A stretch of DNA of 43,795 nt from Planctomycetota bacterium (GCA_013152475.1 JAADGH010000092.1:1860-45654); one strand, 5' to 3'; shown: positions 7,246 to 15,412, counted from the first letter of the stretch. Made by a program: numbers and translations. Notes: a model not told the origin generated them from the letters alone.

Positions 7246-9636
7246 TCACGAGTCGTCCGGTTGATTTTCGGCCTGGTTCGCGTCGGTCTGATCGGTCTGC
7301 TCTTCCTCGGGAGGCGGCTCGGCTTTCTCGGGCGCGGTGACCCAGACCGGACTGGACCATGCCATCTCGTTATCGTTCTGGACTACCCGAAGATAGTAAT
7401 AGGATGTTCCCGGGGGCGCGGTGTCGGCATGGGTGAAAGAGAGGTGCTTCTTGTGTTTTCGGACCGTGTGGATGACATCGCCGTTGCGGATAATCTCCAC
7501 GCGATTCAACCGGTACGTGCCGACGACATTGGCGGCAATCTCGATTTCCCCTTCCGCGTCGATCTCGCTGCCCATCATGTGGCCGTTGATGCGGAAGTCG
7601 AGGAATATCTTGGCGCCAGAGGTTGCATAGCACCGGCGCTTCTTGATGGCATCCAGGATGCTGTCGCGGGTGAGCCGTTCGGCATAGACGGCTGTCAGCC
7701 CGGCGAGATAGGACTCCTCCTTCCAACCCATTCCATGGTGGGCCAGCAGGCCATGGCCGCCGCTGCACGCGCACAGGCCGAACTTCAGTCCCTTGTTCAG
7801 CATGTCGCGGACGAAGTAGCCGGGGATCACGTTGTCGCTGCGATAGGGGATCGGCTGGTTGCCCTCGTACTCGTAGGCGCCGTGGATGGAGCATATCTCG
7901 ACGATGGGCTGGACCTCCGGGTCGAAGCTCTCCCAGTCGAAGCCTGTCCAGCCGATGTGGTGGGGGATGGCGATCGCGCCGGCGTTTTTCAGCTTCGGCA
8001 GCAGTTTGGCCGGGGTGTCGGTGTCCGGCCCGGACCGGCTGAGGATCTCCGCCCTCGGATCGGCATGGATCACGCTCATGTGCCCAGGCCCCGGGTGCAG
8101 CGTGCCCGTCCACTCGTAACCGCAGAACGTGACAAACCGTCCGTCTTCGGAAAAGCGGCTCGCGACGTTGCACAGATAATTCCATTCTCCGCGCCCGAGC
8201 TGCTTCATGCAGAATTCCTCGTGGTCGGTGAGTGCGGCGAAGTCCAGTTTGTATACCCATCTGCACCGGGCGTAGAACTCGTCCGCGTCGCCCATGGCAT
8301 CGGAATGGGAAGACTGGGCATGGAGATCGCCGAAGTAGACGTTAAACGTCGCACCATCGACCTCGACCCGACACCGCTCCACATCCGGACCGATGTTGTC
8401 GAGCTTGCGCTTTTTCTCGGAGGTCAGTATCGCCTTCAGCTTGGGTGGACCGGAGGGTTCCCCCTTCGGGGTCAAGCGCTGGACCTCGATTCGCTCCAGT
8501 CCCCTCGATACGATCCAGATGTCCCCCGCGGCGTCGATGACGGGTTGAATCCGCTGACCTCGGCAGCCCCACTGGTGGGGCGTAAGGTGGATGAGATCGG
8601 ACCATCCGCCCTCGCTGAGGCTCTGGGCAGAGAAGGAGTGGCTTGCGCGACCAAAGATCCAAAGCCGGTTTCCCTTATCCATGATCAGGCGGGGGAACTC
8701 CCATCCTTGGTCCTCCTTCTTTTTCGTCAGATCGCGTCCGACCTGTGTCTGCGCGGGCTGGTAGAGCGTGCGTCCGTCGAAGCGTCGGACGTAGATCCAC
8801 TTGGGGACCTGCCAGGACTTGGGGCCGCTCCGGTTGCTGGCATAGGCGATCCAAAGGTTCCCCTCGTTGTCGCCCACAAGGGCAGGCTGCATGTCCATGG
8901 CGGCGTGCTCGGTGATCGACTGGGACGCCAGCCAGGCCTGGCCTGTGTAGCCGCGCACATGAATGTCTGCGTCGCCTTCCTGCCACTCGTCCCAGGCGCA
9001 CCAGATGACGCCGTTGGCGGTTTCTGTCAGGCTCGGGCGGCGGCAGGGTGCGCTGGGTTCGCTGATGATCTGGACGCCTCCCCAGCGGTCGCCATCGAAG
9101 GTCTGCACGGCGATGTGGGGCGCGCCGCTGACGATTCGTTCCCATGCGAGCCAGAGCCATCCCATGGCGCTCGAACAGAGCGCCGGGGCAAACACGCCCT
9201 CTTTGGACTTGTCGAGGACGATTTCGCCGCCGAAGGCGTCGCCCTCCCACGATCGTCCCAAAAGGAACCACTGGCCCTTCCGCAGGGCCGACCAGACCAC
9301 CCATACTCTTCCCTGGTTGTCCACGGCCATGGCGGGCTGGAACTCCGCGCCGCGCTGGGTGCTGACCTGCATGATCTCTGACGCCTCGCTCGGGGAGAAT
9401 CGCCGGGCGAGGATCGTGTCCACGCCGTCCCTATAGCTCGACCATGCGACCCAGAGATTGTCCTCGCGGTCGATGGCGGCGGCGGGGAAGTCGTCGTTCC
9501 CTTCGGTGATGATGTGGCGCACTGCGGATAGGGAGTATCCCCCTTCATCCGCGATGTTGTCGGGGATTTCCTTGCGTTGGAACTCGGAGACCTCGGCAGC
9601 GGCCTCGGGTTCTCCAGGTGCGGCTCGATCCGGCAT
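7246..9636 (-). CDS. CehA/McbA-like PHP-domain metallohydrolase with N-terminal beta-propeller
   Basis: The 796-residue product has three parts. Residues about 35-310 contain at least five BNR/sialidase-like blades, each with a core such as NLWVAWSSYRDG, RVWVVWSALRKG or NLWIAYASNRSG. A PHP-type domain follows: YFGDLHAQSSHSDAMGDADE, then FAALTDHEEF and IAIPHHIGW, which supply the metal-ligand positions known from the CehA/McbA and DUF3604 families. The end has a small beta-domain with the family-typical AWSSPVWVTAP and a Glu/Pro/Gln-rich tail. Where most PHP proteins have His-x-His, this one has His439-Ala-Gln441. No signal peptide is seen. No clear Shine-Dalgarno site precedes the ATG at 9636, so the start is less certain. 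PHP hydrolases cleave phosphoesters or carbamates; the propeller may bind glycans. The actual substrate is unknown. Confidence 0.8.
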   Translation of the reverse strand: MPDRAAPGEPEAAAEVSEFQRKEIPDNIADEGGYSLSAVRHIITEGNDDFPAAAIDREDNLWVAWSSYRDGVDTILARRFSPSEASEIMQVSTQRGAEFQPAMAVDNQGRVWVVWSALRKGQWFLLGRSWEGDAFGGEIVLDKSKEGVFAPALCSSAMGWLWLAWERIVSGAPHIAVQTFDGDRWGGVQIISEPSAPCRRPSLTETANGVIWCAWDEWQEGDADIHVRGYTGQAWLASQSITEHAAMDMQPALVGDNEGNLWIAYASNRSGPKSWQVPKWIYVRRFDGRTLYQPAQTQVGRDLTKKKEDQGWEFPRLIMDKGNRLWIFGRASHSFSAQSLSEGGWSDLIHLTPHQWGCRGQRIQPVIDAAGDIWIVSRGLERIEVQRLTPKGEPSGPPKLKAILTSEKKRKLDNIGPDVERCRVEVDGATFNVYFGDLHAQSSHSDAMGDADEFYARCRWVYKLDFAALTDHEEFCMKQLGRGEWNYLCNVASRFSEDGRFVTFCGYEWTGTLHPGPGHMSVIHADPRAEILSRSGPDTDTPAKLLPKLKNAGAIAIPHHIGWTGFDWESFDPEVQPIVEICSIHGAYEYEGNQPIPYRSDNVIPGYFVRDMLNKGLKFGLCACSGGHGLLAHHGMGWKEESYLAGLTAVYAERLTRDSILDAIKKRRCYATSGAKIFLDFRINGHMMGSEIDAEGEIEIAANVVGTYRLNRVEIIRNGDVIHTVRKHKKHLSFTHADTAPPGTSYYYLRVVQNDNEMAWSSPVWVTAPEKAEPPPEEEQTDQTDANQAENQPDDS

Positions 9637-9763
9637 CGGTGGTCTTTCTATCCAAGCGAATGGACGGCTTCAGGATCGCACTATCCTATGCGCCGGTTGT
9701 GGTGAAGTCAAGGTCTTTCCCGCGCATGACCGATCTCGGCGGCGTGGGGCGTGGGAATTCTTC

Positions 9764-9791
9764 TCGACACGAACCAGAAAGAGGGTATACT
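9764..9791 (+). promoter_or_regulatory. Probable promoter for the tandem paralogue pair
   Basis: TCGACA (9764-9769), a 16-base spacer and TATACT (9786-9791) form a near-consensus sigma-70 type promoter. Transcription would begin near 9798, about 43 bases before the start codon at 9841. The next 50 bases also contain the strong GAGGAGG ribosome binding site. Confidence 0.5.
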
Positions 9792-9840
9792 ATAGGAGGA
9801 TTGTTCGTTGCGTTGTCAGTTTTCGCAGAGGAGGAATGGG

Positions 9841-10683
9841 ATGCAGCATGCACGTCTGTTGGAGGCGGGACGACTTGCGATTCTCTTGGCTCTCTCTCTT
9901 GCACTTGCGTTGCCCTCTGGCCTCAGGGCAGATGTTCTGGTGATGAAGAACGGGAACAAGTTCGAGGGGAAGATTCTTCAGGAGACACCGGAGAAAGTTG
10001 TACTAAAGATGAAATTCGGCACGATGGGGTTCCCCCGAAGTCAGATTAAGGAGATCATCAAGAAGGCCGCGCCTGAGGCGCCAAAACCCAAGGCCAAAGA
10101 TACGAAGTCCGAACCCGCTACGAAACCATCAGCAGGGCCGGCACAAGTGGCGGCGCCGTCGTCTCCGGGCGAGAAAAGCTATCTGCGCGAGGGGACCAAG
10201 GTCCTGGATATCCAAGATGCAATTGCGGTGAAGTCCGGCAACAGCCAGATTTCAGTCACCTTCTTTGGGTTCAAGCTTTCGGTTGAGGACATGAAGGAGC
10301 TGAGACTGACGAAGAACCCCTATGAGCTCGTGAAGAAGAAGCCGAGCCCCGACCGGAAAAAGTGGAAGAACCATCCATATCTCCGTCTGGATATTGAGTT
10401 TGCCGACGAAAACAAAGGGATGGTCCTGTCGAATATCGCGGAGGCGCGGATGTGTATCTATGCCACCGTTTACAAGGATGTCGGCGACGTCCTGAAAAAC
10501 GGGGAACAGGGGCGAAGGGTCTCGGTAACGAAGTTGGACCTGACCAAGGAGGGGGAGGAAGAGACCCTTCATCTGATTGTGGAGGGGAGCGGGACCATAG
10601 ACTTCTCGTTCGGGCGGGGGAAGAGTCAGCGGAAGTACGTATGGCATATGGACGTGACTTGCCCGGTGGTGATTCGCGGGTAG
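9841..10683 (+). CDS. Secreted protein of unknown function, first of two tandem paralogues
   Basis: The 280-residue product has a signal peptide (about residues 1-30, ending SGLRA). The mature protein opens with a compact repeat-like module, DVLVMKNGNKFEGKILQE followed by VVLKMKFGTMGFPRSQIKEI, that looks like a small beta-barrel found at the start of many planctomycete-type exported proteins. A Lys/Pro/Ala-rich linker (about residues 82-112) separates it from a C-terminal domain with the pattern LDIQDAIAVKSGNSQISVTF. I do not recognise a catalytic site. The start is the ATG at 9841, 6 bases after GAGGAGG. The next gene, 65 bp downstream, is a paralogue over its whole length, so the two are likely co-expressed from the promoter at 9764-9791. 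A periplasmic or envelope-bound role is inferred only from export. Confidence 0.75.
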   Translation: MQHARLLEAGRLAILLALSLALALPSGLRADVLVMKNGNKFEGKILQETPEKVVLKMKFGTMGFPRSQIKEIIKKAAPEAPKPKAKDTKSEPATKPSAGPAQVAAPSSPGEKSYLREGTKVLDIQDAIAVKSGNSQISVTFFGFKLSVEDMKELRLTKNPYELVKKKPSPDRKKWKNHPYLRLDIEFADENKGMVLSNIAEARMCIYATVYKDVGDVLKNGEQGRRVSVTKLDLTKEGEEETLHLIVEGSGTIDFSFGRGKSQRKYVWHMDVTCPVVIRG

Positions 10684-10748
10684 AGGGCTGGACATGCGGG
10701 GCTTTGCATGAATACGCGGGGGGCTGAACGAAGAGGAGGAGACGAGCC

Positions 10749-11627
10749 ATGAGAGGGAACGCTGCAGGATTCGCCTGGCGGAGAGAGTGGTTTTCCATTT
10801 CGCTTTTGCTTGTTGTGTGTATGGCTTCGCTCCACGTGTTTGCCGACGTCGTCGTCCTGAAGAACGGCAGTCGGTTCGAGGGGAAGGTCCTGAAGGACAC
10901 GCCGCAGAAGGTCGTGCTGGAGATGCAATACGGGACGATGGACTTCCCCCGGGAGCAGATCAAGGAAATCGTCAAGAGGGCCGCGCCGCTCCAGACCGAA
11001 CAGCCCAAACCCAAACCGGGTGAAGGGCCGGGCGTCAAGGAAACCCCAAGCGAAGAGACCCGGGCTGCGGCCGGTGAAACTCGCGGGAAGATCACGGTCG
11101 CCCAGAAACTGGAATCGACCACCAAGATCTATCTTATGGACATCAAGGATGCGGTCGCTATTTTCCATGATGACGGCGCGAACAAGATGATCGAAGTGAG
11201 CTTCCTGCCGTTCAAACTGTCCGATGAGGACATCAGGAAGTTGCGAGGCGCCCGTGGGGATGGCGTGCTGGCTCTGGTGGGGAGCAAGCCCACCCCAGAC
11301 AAGAGATATTGGGAAAACCGCTGTCCGTACGCATCCGCAAAGATCAAGTTTGAACAAGGCAAAGAGCCCGAGTTGTCGACCATCAGGGAATGCGAGGTCT
11401 GTTTCTACGGGTTTACCCATGCCAACGAGAACGCAAGCGACACGTGGAAAGGTGCGAAGGCCCGCCGGGCCATCCCGAAGTTCAGTCTGACCATGAACAA
11501 GAATGAAGGCACACTCGAGATCTCATTTATCGGCCGATTCTCCTTCAAGCGGGAGATCAGCTGGCCGGCCCAGGACCACAGCTACTCGTGGAATATTGAT
11601 GCGAGGTGCAAGGTGTTCGTAAAGTAA
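10749..11627 (+). CDS. Secreted protein of unknown function, second of two tandem paralogues
   Basis: The 292-residue product has an N-terminal hydrophobic export signal (about residues 15-32) and then the same module as its neighbour: DVVVLKNGSRFEGKVLKD and VVLEMQYGTMDFPREQIKEI. A charged linker rich in Lys, Pro and Glu follows, then a C-terminal domain starting IYLMDIKDAVAIFHDDGANK with SFLPFKLSDEDIRKL, which mirrors TFFGFKLSVEDMKEL in the first protein. Identity is strongest in the first module and weaker at the end, as expected from an old tandem duplication. The start ATG at 10749 has AGAGGAGGA upstream. The gene is followed by a long stem-loop at 11647-11682 that probably ends the transcript. 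The function is unknown. Confidence 0.75.
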   Translation: MRGNAAGFAWRREWFSISLLLVVCMASLHVFADVVVLKNGSRFEGKVLKDTPQKVVLEMQYGTMDFPREQIKEIVKRAAPLQTEQPKPKPGEGPGVKETPSEETRAAAGETRGKITVAQKLESTTKIYLMDIKDAVAIFHDDGANKMIEVSFLPFKLSDEDIRKLRGARGDGVLALVGSKPTPDKRYWENRCPYASAKIKFEQGKEPELSTIRECEVCFYGFTHANENASDTWKGAKARRAIPKFSLTMNKNEGTLEISFIGRFSFKREISWPAQDHSYSWNIDARCKVFVK

Positions 11628-11646
11628 GGGGCTGGCGTCGCTAAAC

Positions 11647-11682
11647 AACGTGAGGGCCGGCATCTCGACCGGCCCTCGCGTT
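11647..11682. terminator. Stem-loop between convergent genes, probable bidirectional terminator
   Basis: AACGTGAGGGCCGG (11647-11660) pairs with CCGGCCCTCGCGTT (11669-11682) with one G-T pair and an 8-base loop. It lies between the plus-strand paralogue that stops at 11627 and the minus-strand CsgG-like gene that stops at 11708. There is no long T-run on either side, so termination may be only partly intrinsic. Confidence 0.6.
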
Positions 11683-11707
11683 GGATGGAGGCGAAGGGTG
11701 GGTGTAG

Positions 11708-12634
11708 CTATTCTTTCTCGCTGAGGTCCTTGACCTCCCCTTGGATCTTGTTACCGATGGTGATCTGGCCCTGGCCCGAGACGATGTTACATTTCGACAA
11801 CTCGTCGCCGACGACGGCCGTCACCACCAGCAGGCCGATTTCCTTGTTCTCACCCTGGATCAGCTTGCCGGTGACCGGGTGCTTAATTGCCTCGCCAATC
11901 TGGATCACCTTGAATTTGTCGCCTTTATGAATAGCGGCCGATTTGCCGAGGTCGATGTAGACCGTGCCTCCGTCGATCTTGATGACGTATCCCTCCGGCG
12001 GGAAGGCGTATTGGATCTTTTCCACGATCTGCTTCACGGCCTTCTCCGACGCCTCACCCATGAAGGCGTTGTTGCCCGTTGTTTTCTCGCCGACCCTGCC
12101 AAGGCCCACGGGGGACCATCGGTTGGCCAGGCGTCCGACGTCGAGCGAACCTCCCTTCTTCTCCACCTGCCCGAAGGCGGAGGCCGTCAGGCGTGTGCGG
12201 CCGGTAGCCGCGTCAACGATCCGGAACTGGAGCCTCACAGTGTATGTGTTTCGCGTCTCCGATCCGATAATCAAATTCTTTGTCTTTGTGGCCACGGAGT
12301 ATTCGGTAATGCTGCCCACGACGATGGCGTCGCAGTTCAGCAGCTTGGCCGCTGTCGCCGCTGCGCCGGGTTCGACGAGATCCGTTTGGGCGAGGTTCTT
12401 CTCGGCCATGATCCGGTCGAGCCGGTTTCGCTCGATGATCTCGAACTGCTTGACCTTGAAGAGCTCCGTGATGATCATGTCCGCGACGCCCTGACCGACG
12501 TTGCTCTCCTTGGGCAGGTTCGCGCAGCCGGAGACGAATGAGGCGACAGCCAGTCTGATTTTCTTCTGCGCCATGCTATCACTGGCGCATAGCGCCAGGC
12601 AGCAGAGCGAAACAAGAACGGTACGACGAAGCAT
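11708..12634 (-). CDS. CsgG / FlgT-C-like envelope assembly protein
   Basis: The 308-residue product has a signal peptide (MLRRTVLVSLCCLALCASDS, cut near MAQ). Residues about 25-190 match the CsgG fold: IRLAVASFV, then VGQGVADMIITELFKVKQFE and IIERNRLDRIMAEKNLAQTD, and a strand pair around LLNCDAIVVGSITEY. The last 100 residues resemble the C-terminal domain of flagellar assembly protein FlgT: GTVYIDLGKSAAIHKGDKFK, then HPVTGKLIQGENKEIGLLVV and IVSGQGQITIGNKI. CsgG forms the curli export pore; FlgT-like proteins build the H ring around the flagellar basal body in Vibrio. There is no lipobox at the expected place, so it is likely periplasmic. It starts 17 bp after the FlgT-N-like gene and so belongs to the same operon. 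No curlin or flagellar gene is in sight. Confidence 0.8.
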   Translation of the reverse strand: MLRRTVLVSLCCLALCASDSMAQKKIRLAVASFVSGCANLPKESNVGQGVADMIITELFKVKQFEIIERNRLDRIMAEKNLAQTDLVEPGAAATAAKLLNCDAIVVGSITEYSVATKTKNLIIGSETRNTYTVRLQFRIVDAATGRTRLTASAFGQVEKKGGSLDVGRLANRWSPVGLGRVGEKTTGNNAFMGEASEKAVKQIVEKIQYAFPPEGYVIKIDGGTVYIDLGKSAAIHKGDKFKVIQIGEAIKHPVTGKLIQGENKEIGLLVVTAVVGDELSKCNIVSGQGQITIGNKIQGEVKDLSEKE

Positions 12635-12651
12635 GGGAATTTCTCCTTTTC

Positions 12652-13806
12652 CTATTTCGTTACCTTCAGGTCGATACGGTTCGGAAGGAGCTGCACGACG
12701 TCAAGCGGCACCCCCTCAAGCTCCATTAGGCGTTCCGCCAGCGTCTCGGCGCTGATGGTTGCCTCCAGGTCGAACATGGCCACCTTGTTGGCATACTCTT
12801 TCGGCCACACATGCTTGACGGCGGAGACCTTGCCGAGAAGCTTCTTCAGTTGAACGTAGTGCCGGAAATCGCAGTCGGAGATCATGACCTGGACCCGCCG
12901 ACCTTGGGTGGCCCGCTTCTGCCAGTTCTTCATAACCGCATCGACCAGCTTCTGCCCGGCCTCAATCCCCGCGGCGGTGAGGGCCATCTTCGCCGCACCG
13001 TGGGAATTGGTACTGCCCTTGCGGATGTTCGCCGATTCTGAGGCGATAATTCCCGCATCATCGGTCCGGATAGCGCGCACCTCCACGTTTGCAAAGTAGA
13101 ACGTGGTATTCACGCCGTAGACGTTGTTGATCTCCGGGGGGCCCGTGGTGGCTTGACCCACCACCACGATCTGTGCGCCGTACCGTGCGCCGAAGGCGGC
13201 GATTGCCTGCATATCCCCGGCCAGGTTGGCCTTGGTCAGGTCGCGCTCCCGGTTCTGCTCGATCTGGGCCTTGTCGACCGGGGGGAAACCCTTCTCGATA
13301 AAGACCTTGAGGATGGCATTCTCCGCGGCATGGCCCAGGTCGAAGCGCCCATTGATCTCTTCAGAGACAATGACCATAAACAGCGGCATGTTTTCCGTGA
13401 GCAGCGCCTCGCGAATGGCCGCCCATTCGTCGGCGAACCGGTCCAAGGAGACCACGGCATAGACCTGGACGTGCAGGATGCCGGCGTCGATCCATTTCTT
13501 CAGGATCTTGTGCTCGAACACAAAACCGGACGCCTTCGCCATGACCCGGTCCTTGACGAGCTGGAAATTCTCCGTCTCGGTCTGACCTGCGATGAAGACG
13601 CCCGTCGCCTGCTCTACCGCCAAGCGCAGGGCCTTTTGGACGGCCTCGTCCTCGGCCCCCACGTTGCCGGCCGGGGCCTTGCCGATCACGGTCACCTTCT
13701 TGACCCCGTGCGGGCCCGGCGGGGGCTGCTGGGCCAGGAGAATCGGGCCGGCAAGAAGCAGCCACGCGGCTGCAAGAACTGAAATCGGGTGTTTTTGTAA
13801 CATCAT
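12652..13806 (-). CDS. FlgT N-terminal-domain-like secreted protein
   Basis: The 384-residue product starts with a signal peptide (about residues 1-27, ending LLAQQ). Residues about 35-125 match the FlgT N-terminal domain: VTVIGKAPAGNVGAEDEAVQ, LAVEQATGVFIAGQTETENF, KASGFVFEHKILKKW and ILHVQVYAVVSL. A middle domain with the alternating strand/helix order of TolB-N or FlgT-M follows (MPLFMVIVSEEINGRFDL to AAFGARYGAQIVVVGQA), and the last 90 residues form a small domain with RRVQVMISDCDFRHYVQLKK. The start is the ATG at 13806, 5 bases after GGAGG. The gene lies between the 57-residue lipoprotein and the CsgG/FlgT-C-like gene, at 37 and 17 bp. Together the two larger proteins cover all FlgT-type domains, split over two chains. 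An envelope-scaffold role is inferred. Confidence 0.75.
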   Translation of the reverse strand: MMLQKHPISVLAAAWLLLAGPILLAQQPPPGPHGVKKVTVIGKAPAGNVGAEDEAVQKALRLAVEQATGVFIAGQTETENFQLVKDRVMAKASGFVFEHKILKKWIDAGILHVQVYAVVSLDRFADEWAAIREALLTENMPLFMVIVSEEINGRFDLGHAAENAILKVFIEKGFPPVDKAQIEQNRERDLTKANLAGDMQAIAAFGARYGAQIVVVGQATTGPPEINNVYGVNTTFYFANVEVRAIRTDDAGIIASESANIRKGSTNSHGAAKMALTAAGIEAGQKLVDAVMKNWQKRATQGRRVQVMISDCDFRHYVQLKKLLGKVSAVKHVWPKEYANKVAMFDLEATISAETLAERLMELEGVPLDVVQLLPNRIDLKVTK

Positions 13807-13843
13807 GTTTTCCTCCGCCTCTGCCCTCACCGAGCAGCGTTAC

Positions 13844-14017
13844 TCATTGATCCTTGACTCGTGTTTCTTTGGTGCTTTCGATGGTCACACCACCTTCCGT
13901 GTTGGTCGTGATGGTTTCTTGCTCATTGTGGTACACCTTCGGTTCGCAACCGCCGCAACTGAGCAGAACCGGGGTGCAGAGGACGGCGATTGCAAAGAGT
14001 GTTTTCAGTCTTATCAT
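13844..14017 (-). CDS. Small lipoprotein, 57 aa
   Basis: This short frame encodes a 57-residue protein with a basic start, a hydrophobic stretch (LFAIAVLCTPVLL) and a lipobox LLSC, so the mature lipoprotein would be only about 36 residues: a Gly/Cys start, then a polar chain ending TIESTKETRVKDQ. AAGGAGAG lies about 6 bases upstream of the ATG at 14017. It begins just after the terminator-like hairpin at 14031-14069 and is followed by the FlgT-N-like gene, so it seems to lead that operon. The chain is rich in Thr and Glu and has no domain that I recognise. It may be an anchor or stabilising partner of the FlgT-like proteins, in the way small lipoproteins accompany other envelope machines; this is inference. 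Confidence 0.65.
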   Translation of the reverse strand: MIRLKTLFAIAVLCTPVLLSCGGCEPKVYHNEQETITTNTEGGVTIESTKETRVKDQ

Positions 14018-14030
14018 GGGATCTCTCCTT

Positions 14031-14069
14031 AGTAAGAAAGCCCCGGCCGCTCCTGAGAGTGGCCGGGGC
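14031..14069 (-). terminator. Rho-independent terminator between the two small lipoprotein genes
   Basis: On the minus strand GCCCCGGCC and GGCCGGGGC (arms at 14069-14061 and 14048-14040) form a perfect 9-bp stem with a 12-base loop, followed by TTTCTTACT. It lies 8 bp after the stop of the 58-residue lipoprotein gene and 22 bp before the start of the 57-residue one, so it should cut the LPP20-led transcript from the FlgT-like genes or let only part of it through. Confidence 0.75.
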
Positions 14070-14076
14070 GATTCCT

Positions 14077-14253
14077 TTATTCGACCACGAAGACCTGCAC
14101 CGGCTCGCCCTTTTCGTCCTTGACGGGCTTGTTTTCCTGCACCTTCTCGCGGTAGACCGTGTGCTGTTTCGGTTCTTCTTCGCACCCGGTGGTTGTGAGG
14201 ACGAAGGGCAGGCAGAGGCAGCCGAGCAGGAACAATGCCTTGATTCGTTTCAT
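14077..14253 (-). CDS. Small lipoprotein, 58 aa
   Basis: This frame encodes 58 residues: MKRIKALFLLGCLCLPFVL is the signal region, then LTTTGC resembles a lipobox (TTGC), giving a mature lipoprotein of about 35 residues with a charged chain EEEPKQHTVYREKVQ and a C-terminal VQVFVVE. AGGAGAG lies just before the ATG at 14253. It begins 33 bp after the stop of the LPP20-like gene and is followed at once by the terminator at 14031-14069, so it is the last gene of that unit. Like the 57-residue lipoprotein next door, it contains a HTVYRE or VYHNEQE type segment after the Cys, and the two may be distant paralogues. The role is unknown. Confidence 0.65.
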   Translation of the reverse strand: MKRIKALFLLGCLCLPFVLTTTGCEEEPKQHTVYREKVQENKPVKDEKGEPVQVFVVE

Positions 14254-14286
14254 GGTTCTCTCCTGTTGTTGTTCTGTCAGGCTTCC

Positions 14287-15324
14287 TTACTCGACTACGG
14301 TCTTGTTGTCGATAATCACACCGCCGCCTTGCGTACCCACCGGCGTCTTGGTCTGGATGTCGACGTCAATGTCGATCACCTTGGGCTGGCCCTGCTCATC
14401 CACGGTGGCGCGGCCGGTCTCCTCGATGATCTTCGTGCCGTATTTGATGTGGATCTTCTGGTAGTCCAGGCCCTTGAACCGGCCGCCCTGGGAGACGCCC
14501 TTCAGGATCCGCTTGAGCTGCATTTCCAGCCGCTCGACGGGCACACCGACCTTGACCTCCACGGTGCCATCGTCCAGCCAGCGGGTGCGGCCGATCTGCT
14601 CGGCCCCGCGCAGGAAGGCGCGAAGCTCACCCTCGATGCGGTCGCTCTCGAGGACAAAGTCATTGACTCGCGTCTCAGACGTGATGTACAGGCCCTTGAT
14701 GCGCTCCAACAGGTTTCGGTAAGCGATTACCTTCGCGGCGCGCTCAGCGCCCAGGCGCTGGGCCGGGGGGACCTTCTGCCAGAATGGCGGAAGCACGACC
14801 GGGGTGTAGGCCACGCTGCTGCGGCCGCTGGTGGTGGTCGGGCCGCCGACACGGATCGCGGTTGCGGGGGCGTCGCCGGTACCCTTGCCGGTGGCTCTCA
14901 GGGCGTCGACGCGCGTCTGGACGGACACCTTGTTGATCTCCACGCCATGGAACCTGCCGTCCTTGTACACGCCCTTCATCACCTCGCGGATGTTCGCAAT
15001 GACCGAGGCCACCTTGACTTCCATGGTCACCTCGATGGTGCCGTCACCGAGGTCCCTTTCGGAAATGACCTTCGCGCCGCGGATGAAGCCTCTCGCTACA
15101 GTATCCACGATGTCCGCCTCGAGCATGAAGTCCTGGACGGACGTCTGGCCGGTCAGCTCCAGGCCTTTCACTTGTTCCAGAAGCTGGCGCATTGCGTCCA
15201 TCTTGGCGACGCGTAAGGCTCTCAGTTTCTTTTTGCCCATGAGGGGCTGCTGCGAGAACGCCATTGCCGTCCAACCCAATACGATCAGACCGGCCAACAA
15301 AGTCTTGCCCATTCTTCCAGTCAT
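14287..15324 (-). CDS. Exported LPP20-like protein with two internal repeats
   Basis: The 345-residue product has a signal peptide (MGKTLLAGLIVLGWTAMAFS) and two copies of an LPP20-type domain, at about residues 31-130 and 190-287. The first contains KLRALRVAKMDAMRQLLEQV, KGLELTGQTSVQDFMLEADI and GAKVISERDLGDGTIEVTME; the second contains AERAAKVIAYRNLLERIKGL and ETRVNDFVLESDRIEGELRA. LPP20 is the Helicobacter antigen family that also includes FlgP of Vibrio and Campylobacter, an outer-membrane basal-disk protein. Here the usual lipidated Cys is not visible, so the protein may be periplasmic. The middle linker (about 145-180) is Gly/Thr-rich and the C-terminus ends in Gly-rich, polar sequence. 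AAGGAGGAG lies 7 bases before the ATG at 15324, and a promoter lies at 15383-15412. The 58-residue lipoprotein gene follows. Confidence 0.75.
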   Translation of the reverse strand: MTGRMGKTLLAGLIVLGWTAMAFSQQPLMGKKKLRALRVAKMDAMRQLLEQVKGLELTGQTSVQDFMLEADIVDTVARGFIRGAKVISERDLGDGTIEVTMEVKVASVIANIREVMKGVYKDGRFHGVEINKVSVQTRVDALRATGKGTGDAPATAIRVGGPTTTSGRSSVAYTPVVLPPFWQKVPPAQRLGAERAAKVIAYRNLLERIKGLYITSETRVNDFVLESDRIEGELRAFLRGAEQIGRTRWLDDGTVEVKVGVPVERLEMQLKRILKGVSQGGRFKGLDYQKIHIKYGTKIIEETGRATVDEQGQPKVIDIDVDIQTKTPVGTQGGGVIIDNKTVVE

Positions 15325-15382
15325 TAGACCACTCCTCCTTAAACTCTAAGGTCCTGTACGTACATCATAATACAATCCTACA

Positions 15383-15412
15383 ACTATACTCAACCGTATG
15401 ATCGAGTGTCAA
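15383..15412 (-). promoter_or_regulatory. Promoter for the LPP20-like/lipoprotein unit
   Basis: On the minus strand TTGACA (15412-15407), an 18-base spacer and TATAGT (15388-15383) lie about 60 bases before the start codon at 15324. The region around it is AT-rich compared with the genes, which fits a true promoter. It should serve the LPP20-like gene and the 58-residue lipoprotein up to the terminator at 14031-14069. Confidence 0.6.

Noticed and set aside
7141..9381. Long plus-strand open frame (about 746 codons)
   Set aside because: It is antisense to the propeller/PHP gene, whose motifs are clear on the minus strand. The plus-strand product has no domain, no ribosome binding site and the composition expected from antisense of a GC-rich gene.
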